Assembly: GCA_910578845.1 (NCBI GenBank)
Contig: CAJTSL010000014.1
Span: 1 to 35,123, forward strand
DNA: 35,123 nucleotides
From: an uncultured Lachnospiraceae bacterium
GTDB taxonomy: Bacteria > Bacillota > Clostridia > Lachnospirales > Lachnospiraceae
Direction of reading: 5' to 3'
How positions within the stretch are numbered: position 1 is the stretch's first letter; each line of letters opens with the position of its first letter. Below, in pieces: positions 16,037 through 23,605 of this stretch. The notes under the pieces were generated by a model. It searched no databases. It saw only the letters and a program-made list of their open reading frames with translations, and had not been told where the DNA came from. The position numbers and the translations under genes were made by a program.

Positions 16037-17512
16037 TTAAAATGACCGCTCCGCCACTCCTGTAAGCGCATCTATCATGCCCTGGGAATGCATCCCCAGG
16101 AAAACGATGACAAGCACGAAAATGCAAAGAGGCAATAACATCATCCAGTTCGCATCTTTCACATCCTGCAATGTCCCATAATCAAAATCTTTCCCAGGGA
16201 AAAATGCCCTGACTACGATTGTCAGCATATAGATCGCTGTCAAAAGCGCCGACACCAGTATTGCGCCGATCCCTACATATGCAAGCGGATTATGGCTTGC
16301 CACGGCGCCTTTCGCCAAGTTCCATTTACTAATAAAGCCGCATAGCCCGGGCACACCCATAAGCGCCATCGCCGCTATCGTAAAGATCACGAATACTTTC
16401 GGCATTTTCCTTCCCAGACCGTCCAGTTGATGGACGTATGTCCTGCCTGTTTTATAGATAACGGCTCCTGCACAGAAGAAAGAGCAGATTTTCATCACCG
16501 CATGGCATAACATATGGCTAAATGCCCCCGTCAGCCCAAGCGGGGTCATCAGTACAATGCCAAAAAGAATGTATGCAAGATTACTAACCGTTGACCAAGC
16601 CAGTCTGCGTTTCAGGTGCGTCTCTTTCAAAGCACGGCTACACCCGAATACAATCGTGAAAATAATGATGCACATCAGGAAATCCTGCGCCCATGTCCCA
16701 CGAAGAAGCTCTGTCCCGAAACTAAAATAGGTGATCCTAAGCGTGGCAAACGCTCCTGACTTTACAACCGCTACCGCGTGCAATAATGCAGTCACCGGTG
16801 TCGGCGCAACGCCCGCTTTCGGCAGCCACGCCGAGAATGGGCACATGGCTGCCTTGACGCTAAAGCCACAGAAACATAATACATACACGAACAACAAGAT
16901 GTTCGCTTTCTCTCCAAGCTGCGCCAGATCAATGACGCCGCCCGGTGTAAAATCAGACGTCGTGCCATACATTAGAATGAAGATCATACCGATAAACGCA
17001 AACGCTGCGCCTCCGAGAGAATAATACAAGTATGTCCTCGCCGCCAGCACTGCCTCCCGCGTCAGCGTATGCAACACAAGCGGGAGCGTCACCATCGTCA
17101 GCATCTCATAGAAGAAATACATCGTGACAATGTCTTCCGCCATGGCAATGCCAAGCGTTACGCCATAAGTAATCGTATAAAACATGAAGAAGATCTTCTC
17201 ATGGTTCTCATGCTTCATATATTCAAAGGAATACAGCGTCGCAAGCGGCCACATAAAAGCAAGGATCGTCGCAAATACGCTGCCCGCTCCATCAAGGCGC
17301 AGGCTGATGCTCAGTTTTCCGGTGAACCGGAACAAAATGAAAGCATCCTGCGGGCGATTGAAAATCAATAAAAAAGTAATTACGGATGTAATCACGACTA
17401 CCAATTCCATATAAACAGCCATCATGTTCCTCTTCCTAAAAGGAAGCAGCGGGATAAACGCCCCGCCAAGCATTGGCAAAAGAACCGCAATTACCATCAT
17501 ATATGCATCCAT
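16037..17512 (-). CDS. Antiporter-like membrane subunit (NuoM/MrpD family), copy 3
   Basis: This 491-residue polytopic protein has about 14 membrane helices of the proton_antipo_M type. Conserved residues are the Glu of VTMYFFYEMLTMVTLPLV, the Lys of GFSVKAAMCPFSAWLPKAGV, the Lys of AVAVVKSGAFATL and the Lys of LCGFISKWNLAKGAV. All positions thought to carry protons or Na+ across the membrane are therefore present. AAGGAG lies before the ATG. It has no long C-terminal extension, so it resembles NuoM/MrpD more than NuoL. The 61-base gap to the next gene and 45-base gap from the previous one fit a common transcript. Confidence 0.88.
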   Translation of the reverse strand: MDAYMMVIAVLLPMLGGAFIPLLPFRKRNMMAVYMELVVVITSVITFLLIFNRPQDAFILFRFTGKLSISLRLDGAGSVFATILAFMWPLATLYSFEYMKHENHEKIFFMFYTITYGVTLGIAMAEDIVTMYFFYEMLTMVTLPLVLHTLTREAVLAARTYLYYSLGGAAFAFIGMIFILMYGTTSDFTPGGVIDLAQLGEKANILLFVYVLCFCGFSVKAAMCPFSAWLPKAGVAPTPVTALLHAVAVVKSGAFATLRITYFSFGTELLRGTWAQDFLMCIIIFTIVFGCSRALKETHLKRRLAWSTVSNLAYILFGIVLMTPLGLTGAFSHMLCHAVMKICSFFCAGAVIYKTGRTYVHQLDGLGRKMPKVFVIFTIAAMALMGVPGLCGFISKWNLAKGAVASHNPLAYVGIGAILVSALLTAIYMLTIVVRAFFPGKDFDYGTLQDVKDANWMMLLPLCIFVLVIVFLGMHSQGMIDALTGVAERSF

Positions 17513-17557
17513 TATCTGTCTTCTCCTTCCTTATCCCTTATCCGTTCAAAATGCCCG

Positions 17558-19117
17558 TCAAGGGAACATGGACTCTGCAATTTCGCCCGCATACTGTACC
17601 AAAGGATCAGGGAAAATCCCCATCACGATCATGATCACTGTCAGCGCCAACAGCGCCGCCACCATCATATCTATCTTCTCTTTCTCTCTTTTCCCTTCCG
17701 TTACGCATCCTGTAGGCGCCATGCCGCTCCCGTTTGCCATACGGTCTGCTCCCGGCAGGAATCCTCTCGTAGTGATAGGAAGTAAATATCCCGCGGTCAA
17801 AAGCGCGCTGACAAGCAAAACGACCGGACCCAGGATCCGGAAAATCCCCAGGTCAGACTGTAGCGCTCCCTCAGCCAGATACCATTTACTCGTAAAGCCG
17901 CACATAGGCGGAACGCCAATCAATGCAAGAGCCGCAAACGTATAACACCACAATGTCACGTTCATTTGTTTCCCGATCCCGTCATATTCGCTCACTTTCG
18001 TCTTGCCCGTACGGCAAATAAAGATTCCGGCTGTCAGAAACAACGCACACTTTATAAACGCGTGGAATACGATATGCAAAAGCGCGCCCGTTGCCCCAAC
18101 CGGCGTCAAAAGCGACAGACCGAACAGAATATAGGAAAGCTGCGACACCGTGGAATAGGCAAGCCGCTTCTTGAAGACTTTCTCCCTATAAGCAAGCATA
18201 GATCCCATGAATACCGTCAACAATGTCAATGTCATAAAGGCCTGCTGTACCCATGTGCCGCGGATGAAATCCGCCCCGATCACATAATATACGCCGCGGA
18301 TAAGCGCTAACACGCCTCCCTTGACCACAATTGCAGAAAGCGCCGCCGATGCCGGAGCCGGCGCTACCGGATGTGCCGCCGGCAGCCAGGCATGAAGCGG
18401 AAACATGCCGGCCTTCGCACCAAATCCGATCAACATAAGGAAAATCGCAATTTGCAGGACCCCCACATTTCCTGACACCAATGTCATATTGAGTGTGCCG
18501 CCTGCCGTAAAGGTGAGCGTATCACAATATTGATACAGGAAATATATCCCGAACAGCGCGCAATACGCGCCGCACATGGAATAAAACAAATACTTAAGCG
18601 CCGCCATGATGGACTCCTTGGCGCCGTTATGCAGGACAAGCGGCATCGAAGTAAGAGTCATCAACTCGTAGAAAAAATAAAATGTCACCAGGTTCCCGGA
18701 AGATTCCAACGCCAAAAGCACTGCATACGCCAATAAGAAAAAGCCAAAGAACCTCTTCTCTTCTCCCTCATGCTTCATATATAGGAACGCATAGAATCCA
18801 ATGATTAGCCATATGACGCTCGTCACCACAATAAACATCCTGCCCAGGGCATCCACATGGAAATATAATGGTATGCTATCTGTCAGATAGCAAAATAAGA
18901 TATCCACCTCTTTGCTGCCGATCATGTAGCATTCTAAAGCAACAGCGATAAGAAGGACAGTCCCGACGAAAAAATGCAGATTTTTCATGGACGCTGCCCT
19001 CTTTTCTTCCCGTGCGCGAAGATGCGCAGAAAAGGAAGAAAGAAGCAGGCAGATCCCGGAGATCCCGGAAATTAGCATGGGCAATATTGTCCAAAGACTA
19101 TCTAGCAAATGATTCAT
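17558..19117 (-). CDS. Antiporter-like membrane subunit (NuoM/MrpD family), copy 2
   Basis: A 519-residue polytopic protein with the antiporter core: Glu in VTFYFFYELMTLTSMPLV, Lys in GFGAKAGMFPLHAWLPAAHP, Lys in LSAIVVKGGVLALI, and Lys in PPMCGFTSKWYLAEGAL. It is clearly similar to the 16037-17512 product (LVLHN versus LVLHT, CGFTSKW versus CGFISKW), suggesting duplication within the operon. A soluble loop before the last helix is rich in Gly and Lys (GSGMAPTGCVTEGKREKEK). ATG 19117 is preferred; the upstream TTG in frame is too close to AAAGG. A weak site makes the start uncertain by four codons. Confidence 0.88.
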   Translation of the reverse strand: MNHLLDSLWTILPMLISGISGICLLLSSFSAHLRAREEKRAASMKNLHFFVGTVLLIAVALECYMIGSKEVDILFCYLTDSIPLYFHVDALGRMFIVVTSVIWLIIGFYAFLYMKHEGEEKRFFGFFLLAYAVLLALESSGNLVTFYFFYELMTLTSMPLVLHNGAKESIMAALKYLFYSMCGAYCALFGIYFLYQYCDTLTFTAGGTLNMTLVSGNVGVLQIAIFLMLIGFGAKAGMFPLHAWLPAAHPVAPAPASAALSAIVVKGGVLALIRGVYYVIGADFIRGTWVQQAFMTLTLLTVFMGSMLAYREKVFKKRLAYSTVSQLSYILFGLSLLTPVGATGALLHIVFHAFIKCALFLTAGIFICRTGKTKVSEYDGIGKQMNVTLWCYTFAALALIGVPPMCGFTSKWYLAEGALQSDLGIFRILGPVVLLVSALLTAGYLLPITTRGFLPGADRMANGSGMAPTGCVTEGKREKEKIDMMVAALLALTVIMIVMGIFPDPLVQYAGEIAESMFP

Positions 19118-19156
19118 AACAACAACCAAGCCTTTCTATGATTATGAAAACATTGA

Positions 19157-20671
19157 TTATGCAAACATTGCCAGCCCCCGCTCAATCAAAGCGATGACAG
19201 GCTCGGAACTCAGCCCCAGAAGCAGGTTCAGGGCAATGAAACATACAAGCGCAGCGCTTTTGGCCGGCTGTTCCCATGCGTTGATCTCCTGAAATCCTTT
19301 ATCGATCACAACCGTGCTCTTCTCCGGCGTATAAATACGAATGACGGTTTTCATAAAATAAACTGCATTCAATATCACGCTGATCGCAAGCGCTATCAAC
19401 GTTATCATGATTTTATAGCGGTTCCCTACGCCTACCGCTGCCTGCGCAAAGAGCAATTTGGAAATGAACCCTGAGAACATCGGGAAGCCGACCATCGACA
19501 GAGAGCCAACCGTAAACGCCACCCCGGCAAGCTTATTGCGATATCCCGCCCCGGTCAGGTCGAAGAAATTCTTGCTCTTCGACGATGCGTCCGTAATCCC
19601 CGATGCCGCCACGAAAAGAAGTGATTTCGTCGCCGCATGGGAAACGATATGATATATGCTCGCAATCATGCCAGCCGTTGTCCCTAATCCAAATCCCATA
19701 TAAATATAGCCGATCTGCGCGACCGATGAGTAAGCGATCATCCGGTTAATGTCATTTTCTTTAATCGCATTGACAGATCCCATGATCATCCCCGCTATAC
19801 CAAAGACGAACAGCACATTGATGACTTTGCTGTCCCTGATAATATCAAAGCCCACGACACGATAGAAAATCTTCACCAACAAGAATATATAGCCTTTTGA
19901 AACAAGCGCAGATAGAATTGCTGCGGAAGATAACGTGGAATACCCATAAGCATCCGGCAGCCATGTATGGAACGGATAAAGCGCGCTCTTGATCGCGATC
20001 CCCACCGATATCAGGCAAATCGCGATCAAAAGCGGTATATGATATTCTCCGCTTGCCTGAATCAGCGCGGCATGCTCCTTAATATTGCTCATGAGGAGAT
20101 GCCCCGTCAGGCTATAAAGGAAACAGATGCCCAACAGCAAAAGACCGGAGCCTAACAGGCTCATGATCATATACCGGGTCGCCGCTTCAATCGTCCTTCC
20201 CGTCTGCCGGATCATGATCAGTCCACAGGCGGATATCGTATTGATCTCTACGAAAACATAAGCAGTGAACAAATCGTTCGTATAAATTAAGGCAAGCAAT
20301 GAACAAAGCAGCAGATTTACCATAATATAATACAAGTTCTGCTTCGTCGCTTCAATTTCCAGTTCCCGCTCTAGGGCGCCGCCAATGACAGATAAGAACA
20401 TAATAATACAGAAAAACAACGCCATTGCCGCCTCAAGCACGCCGACGCGGATCTCATTGCCCCAGGGCGCAGGAAAATGCCCCATCGTATAGATATATTC
20501 CTGCCCGCTCCGCCATACAAACGCCAGGATCATAGCTGACATTGCCCCGATCACGGTAATGACAGCCAGGTTCAGCCTCTTTGCCCATTTACCGCTTAGG
20601 ATAGACGATATTGGCCCTGCGAACAACGAGAGCAATATAGATATAAAGGGAAAATTCTGAACAAACGCCAT
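19157..20671 (-). CDS. mrpD: MrpD-like antiporter subunit
   Basis: The 504-residue protein is the channel subunit immediately following MrpC, as in classical mrp operons. It has about 14 membrane helices, with Glu in TAYVFVEINTISACGL, Lys in GIAIKSALYPFHTWLPDAYG, Lys in LSALVSKGYIFLLV, and Lys in FPMFSGFISKLLFA. MrpD and MrpA carry the ion path in Mrp Na+/H+ antiporters. Its start codon overlaps the mrpC stop by one base (TAATG), so translation is coupled. It differs from the other three copies in the NTISACG and GYSTLSS signatures, as expected for a true MrpD. Confidence 0.88.
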   Translation of the reverse strand: MAFVQNFPFISILLSLFAGPISSILSGKWAKRLNLAVITVIGAMSAMILAFVWRSGQEYIYTMGHFPAPWGNEIRVGVLEAAMALFFCIIMFLSVIGGALERELEIEATKQNLYYIMVNLLLCSLLALIYTNDLFTAYVFVEINTISACGLIMIRQTGRTIEAATRYMIMSLLGSGLLLLGICFLYSLTGHLLMSNIKEHAALIQASGEYHIPLLIAICLISVGIAIKSALYPFHTWLPDAYGYSTLSSAAILSALVSKGYIFLLVKIFYRVVGFDIIRDSKVINVLFVFGIAGMIMGSVNAIKENDINRMIAYSSVAQIGYIYMGFGLGTTAGMIASIYHIVSHAATKSLLFVAASGITDASSKSKNFFDLTGAGYRNKLAGVAFTVGSLSMVGFPMFSGFISKLLFAQAAVGVGNRYKIMITLIALAISVILNAVYFMKTVIRIYTPEKSTVVIDKGFQEINAWEQPAKSAALVCFIALNLLLGLSSEPVIALIERGLAMFA

Positions 20672-21048
20672 TATAATCCCTCCTTCTTCAAAAGGGTTGA
20701 TATCTCATCTAAATCCAACGTATGATATCTATTATAGAGACGAATCGTCAGCGAAAGCATCAATGCCGTTACCGAGACAGAAACGACTATTCCGGTCAAT
20801 ACAAGGCCGCTAGGGATCGGATTAATATAGGCTTCGGCGCTCCTTATCCCGTCCGTGACAATCGGCGCTCCCCGTCCCACGATATAACCTTTCAGGGCAA
20901 GGAACAGATAGACCGAAGTATCCATAATGTTCATGCCGACTATTTTCTTGATCAGATTCTTCTGCATCAGCAGGTTCGAAAACCCGATGCCGAACAGAAT
21001 CATTGATACAGCCTCTTCATAATTTGTCAGGAAATTAGCAACATCCAT
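20671..21048 (-). CDS. mrpC: MrpC/NuoK-like subunit
   Basis: A 125-residue, three-helix protein. The NuoK/MrpC signature is visible in ILFGIGFSNLLMQKNLIKKI, GMNIMDTSVYLFLAL and the third helix PIPSGLVLTGIVVSVSVTAL, a close variant of the usual PLPQALVLTAIVI. MrpC is a small structural subunit between the antiporter channels. The ATG follows the mrpB stop by one base, and the stop overlaps the mrpD start, so this part of the operon is compact. Length is typical. Confidence 0.9.
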   Translation of the reverse strand: MDVANFLTNYEEAVSMILFGIGFSNLLMQKNLIKKIVGMNIMDTSVYLFLALKGYIVGRGAPIVTDGIRSAEAYINPIPSGLVLTGIVVSVSVTALMLSLTIRLYNRYHTLDLDEISTLLKKEGL

Positions 21049-21049
21049 T

Positions 21050-22018
21050 TTAATAGCCCCCTTTTCGGAACATCACATAAAACGTATACATCGTTCCGGC
21101 AACTACGATTCCGACACAAATATTCAAAACCAGGATCAGACCGCTGCTTAAGATCGCTCCCGGCATCCCGAGCGGTATCACGCTTTCTATATGGTTTGCC
21201 CCTGTGTAAAAAGAATAGCTCTTAGCCAGACAATAGCATCCAAGAGCGCATACGCTAAGCGTCTTATACGTTTTCTCCGTGAAGAACCGTTCGGTCTTGC
21301 GGAAACCAAATGCATTCAGATATAAAATCAAGCCGGCGCCAATGATCGCCCCGCCGGAGAAGCCGCCCCCAGGCCCTAAATGCCCGCCCAGGATCACATA
21401 AATACCGAATATTATAATCGGCGGCACCAAAATGCGCGCCGCAGTCTGTAAGATCACGTCATCCTTCGGCTCATAGATCCGGTCGCTTACTTCAATGCTG
21501 TTTCCGTTTTCATCCTTTTTCTTATCCTTGCGCAACAGGATCAGTACTGTACAGGTCGCAATGAAAAGGACATGCGATTCGCCCAATGTGTCAAACGCCC
21601 TGTAATCCAGGATCATCCCTGTCACAATATTGACCGCTCCGGTCTCTTCTAATCCCTTTTCAATATACCGCTCTGACACCTCGTTATTGACCGGGTTCTC
21701 CGCATGCCCATAAGAGGGCAAGTAAGAAACCGCAATCAAAAGCATGACTACGAGAAAGACACAAAAGCATGCGCTGAAAATCTTATACAGCTTCTCAAAG
21801 CCGCTGACTTCCCAGTTATTGGCAAGGTCATAGACCCTCTCTTTTCTTCGCTTTCGTTCCATGTCCCTCATCAGGACAGCATCGTCATCTTCTATGAATT
21901 CCTCCTGTGGGCGCATTTCCACGTTGCCCAGGTAAGGGTCTTTGCTTCCTTCAAACCATTGTTGCAGGCGGAAAGAAAGTGTCTTCTCGTATTCCTGCTT
22001 TGGTACTTTCTTACTCAT
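21050..22018 (-). CDS. Fused MbhE-like / MrpB subunit with cytoplasmic N-terminal extension
   Basis: This 322-residue protein combines three parts. Residues 1-70 are a charged, acidic and Arg-rich cytoplasmic extension. Residues about 75-165 contain two membrane helices around ETGAVNIVTGMILDYRAFDTLGE, which corresponds to the end of MrpA (MbhE in membrane-bound hydrogenases). Residues about 190-322 are an MrpB domain with LGGHLGPGGGFSGGAIIGAG and GMPGAILSSGLIL. Normal MrpB is about 140 residues. The start overlaps the DUF4040 stop by 8 bases. The N-terminal extension has no function I recognise. Confidence 0.85.
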   Translation of the reverse strand: MSKKVPKQEYEKTLSFRLQQWFEGSKDPYLGNVEMRPQEEFIEDDDAVLMRDMERKRRKERVYDLANNWEVSGFEKLYKIFSACFCVFLVVMLLIAVSYLPSYGHAENPVNNEVSERYIEKGLEETGAVNIVTGMILDYRAFDTLGESHVLFIATCTVLILLRKDKKKDENGNSIEVSDRIYEPKDDVILQTAARILVPPIIIFGIYVILGGHLGPGGGFSGGAIIGAGLILYLNAFGFRKTERFFTEKTYKTLSVCALGCYCLAKSYSFYTGANHIESVIPLGMPGAILSSGLILVLNICVGIVVAGTMYTFYVMFRKGGY

Positions 22019-22289
22019 GTTTCTCCTCCCCTTTCTCCTGCTCTGTCTTCACCATGGCACGGATCTTCTTCAATGTCACGAAGAAAAGCACGCTAGTCAC
22101 GCCTGCGCCTACCGCCGCCTCAGTGATCGCCAGATCCGGGGATTCTAAGAGAATCCAGATAATCGACATGACGAGACTGTATGACATGAAAATTAAGATC
22201 GTATTCAACAAATTCTTGGATAAACTTGCCGCAATCGCGCATATGATCAAAAATCCTAACAATATATTGGTAAATATCTGCATAGCCAT
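22011..22289 (-). CDS. DUF4040 subunit (MbhD-like, corresponds to part of MrpA)
   Basis: A 92-residue protein with three membrane helices. It ends in a charged tail. The core SPDLAITEAAVGAGVTSVLF is the DUF4040 signature, also found in the C-terminal part of MrpA and in MbhD. As a separate gene it shows that MrpA is split here, as in MBH-type complexes. It overlaps the next gene by 8 bases and follows mrpG by 59 bases. Confidence 0.9.
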   Translation of the reverse strand: MAMQIFTNILLGFLIICAIAASLSKNLLNTILIFMSYSLVMSIIWILLESPDLAITEAAVGAGVTSVLFFVTLKKIRAMVKTEQEKGEEKHE

Positions 22290-22348
22290 CCTCCATCCTT
22301 TTGCAGCATACCTGTTCCTTATCCCCGAACCTCTCCTATAGGATAAGG

Positions 22349-22792
22349 CTACAAGCCCGCTCTGTCAGCTTTCCCTGGCTGCGTCTCCCCTTCATCCGTA
22401 TCCGTCTTAGGCCGCTCATTCTTAAGCTGCTCCATTTCTTCTGCCCGCATACCGGAAAGCTCGTCCAATGTCATTTCTGCATAATGCAGCTTCCGCTCTT
22501 CGTCCGTCGCCACTTCAAGCCTCGCAATCAAATGCGAAGACGTCGGCGAAGAAAACCATAGAAAAGCGATCACGCAGAATAATTTCAGAGAAGTAAAAGT
22601 AAAGCCGCTTATAATCATCAATCCGATCAGAGAACTGGCTATCCCTAAAGTATCGCCCATTGCCGCGGCATGCATCCTGTTAAGCACATATTTGAACCGG
22701 AATACGCCTATCATTTCAATAAAGAAAATCAAAAGGCCGCAAAGCAAAAACAATGCGCCAAACAAGAACCGGATCCACTCAATTACTGCCAT
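22349..22792 (-). CDS. mrpG: MrpG subunit
   Basis: A 147-residue protein with three membrane helices and the MrpG/PhaG pattern: GVFRFKYVLNRMHAAAMGDTLGIASSLIGLMI (family: GxxRxxDxxxRxHAxTxxDTLG) and FLWFSSPTSSHLIAR. The common Asp before the RMHA block is Lys/Tyr here. After residue 105 it carries a hydrophilic tail of about 40 residues (EMEQLKNERPKTDTDEGE) that is longer than usual. It overlaps mrpF by 14 bases, so the two are translationally coupled. MrpG is a structural part of the small-subunit bundle. Confidence 0.88.
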   Translation of the reverse strand: MAVIEWIRFLFGALFLLCGLLIFFIEMIGVFRFKYVLNRMHAAAMGDTLGIASSLIGLMIISGFTFTSLKLFCVIAFLWFSSPTSSHLIARLEVATDEERKLHYAEMTLDELSGMRAEEMEQLKNERPKTDTDEGETQPGKADRAGL

Positions 22793-23114
22793 CTTTCTCC
22801 TCCTTCTTCTCCCGATAGACGCCCATATAGACCTTCGTTAATACAATGACCGCGAGGAAGCTTATCATGGCATAAATAATACAGATATCCACCAGATAGC
22901 CTTCTCCAAGCATAATGGCAAGCATAGCGATGATGACCATGACAATCGTTCCCATCATATTGGTCGCCACGATCCTGTCCGTTACCCTGGGCCCCCTAAT
23001 GGCACGGATTAGGCAAAGTATGATCATAATCGCCAAGACAACCAGTACGGATACGAACAAAACGTGGTATGCCTGGTCTAATCCCGGTATTCCCTTTCCC
23101 ATTTGTAATGACAC
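22779..23114 (-). CDS. mrpF: MrpF subunit
   Basis: This 111-residue protein has three membrane helices and the MrpF signature RAIRGPRVTDRIVATNMMGT (family: RGPTxxDRVxAxNxxGT), with the functionally important Asp in TDR. A second Asp in EGYLVDICIIYAMISFL matches the conserved helix-3 position. A short charged C-terminus (REKKEEKDG) ends it. It lies 9 bases after mrpE and overlaps mrpG. The order E-F-G is that of classical mrp operons. Confidence 0.9.
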   Translation of the reverse strand: MSLQMGKGIPGLDQAYHVLFVSVLVVLAIMIILCLIRAIRGPRVTDRIVATNMMGTIVMVIIAMLAIMLGEGYLVDICIIYAMISFLAVIVLTKVYMGVYREKKEEKDGSN

Positions 23115-23123
23115 CTCTTTTCT

Positions 23124-23579
23124 TTATTCGCACTTCTTTATCATATCTACAAAAACTGACTGGTCCATGCCCTCTGCAAATGACTCATCCAGACAATGTA
23201 CCGTATAAGTATTATCCTCTAATAGCACCGTAATCGTACCTGGTGTCAGCGTAATGGCATTGGCAAGCGCCGAACGCCCCATCGGCGTGTCTAAATCTGC
23301 CTTAAACGTCACCAGGACAGGTTGCGCTTCTTCTTTTTCTGTTAAGATCAGATGGATGACTGAAAAATTCGCCTTCACGATCTCGATGACAAGCACGCAG
23401 CTATAATGAAGCAGATGAAATGCGCGCTTTAAGAGCTTTTTCTCTTTTTCCACGCTGTAATCCATGAACTTACAGGTAAAAGCAAATAACGCTGCCGCTA
23501 TGATAACGCCAAAAACCGCTATCTCTAAAGTAAAGTTCCCATTAAAAATTACCCAAAGCAGAAAATATAACAAATACAT
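23124..23579 (-). CDS. mrpE: MrpE subunit
   Basis: A 151-residue protein with an N-terminal pair of membrane helices (MYLLYFLLWVIFNGNFT and the following segment) and a cytoplasmic domain carrying ANAITLTPGTITVLLEDNTY, the hallmark of MrpE/MnhE. Start 23579 is preferred to one ten codons upstream because GAGG lies about 8 bases before it and helix 1 begins there. The gap to the stop of the GTPase gene is only 26 bases, linking the antiporter genes to it. MrpE is needed for assembly and full activity of Mrp complexes. Confidence 0.9.
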   Translation of the reverse strand: MYLLYFLLWVIFNGNFTLEIAVFGVIIAAALFAFTCKFMDYSVEKEKKLLKRAFHLLHYSCVLVIEIVKANFSVIHLILTEKEEAQPVLVTFKADLDTPMGRSALANAITLTPGTITVLLEDNTYTVHCLDESFAEGMDQSVFVDMIKKCE

Positions 23580-23605
23580 TCCCGTATCCTCTTTTCTATT
23601 CCATC

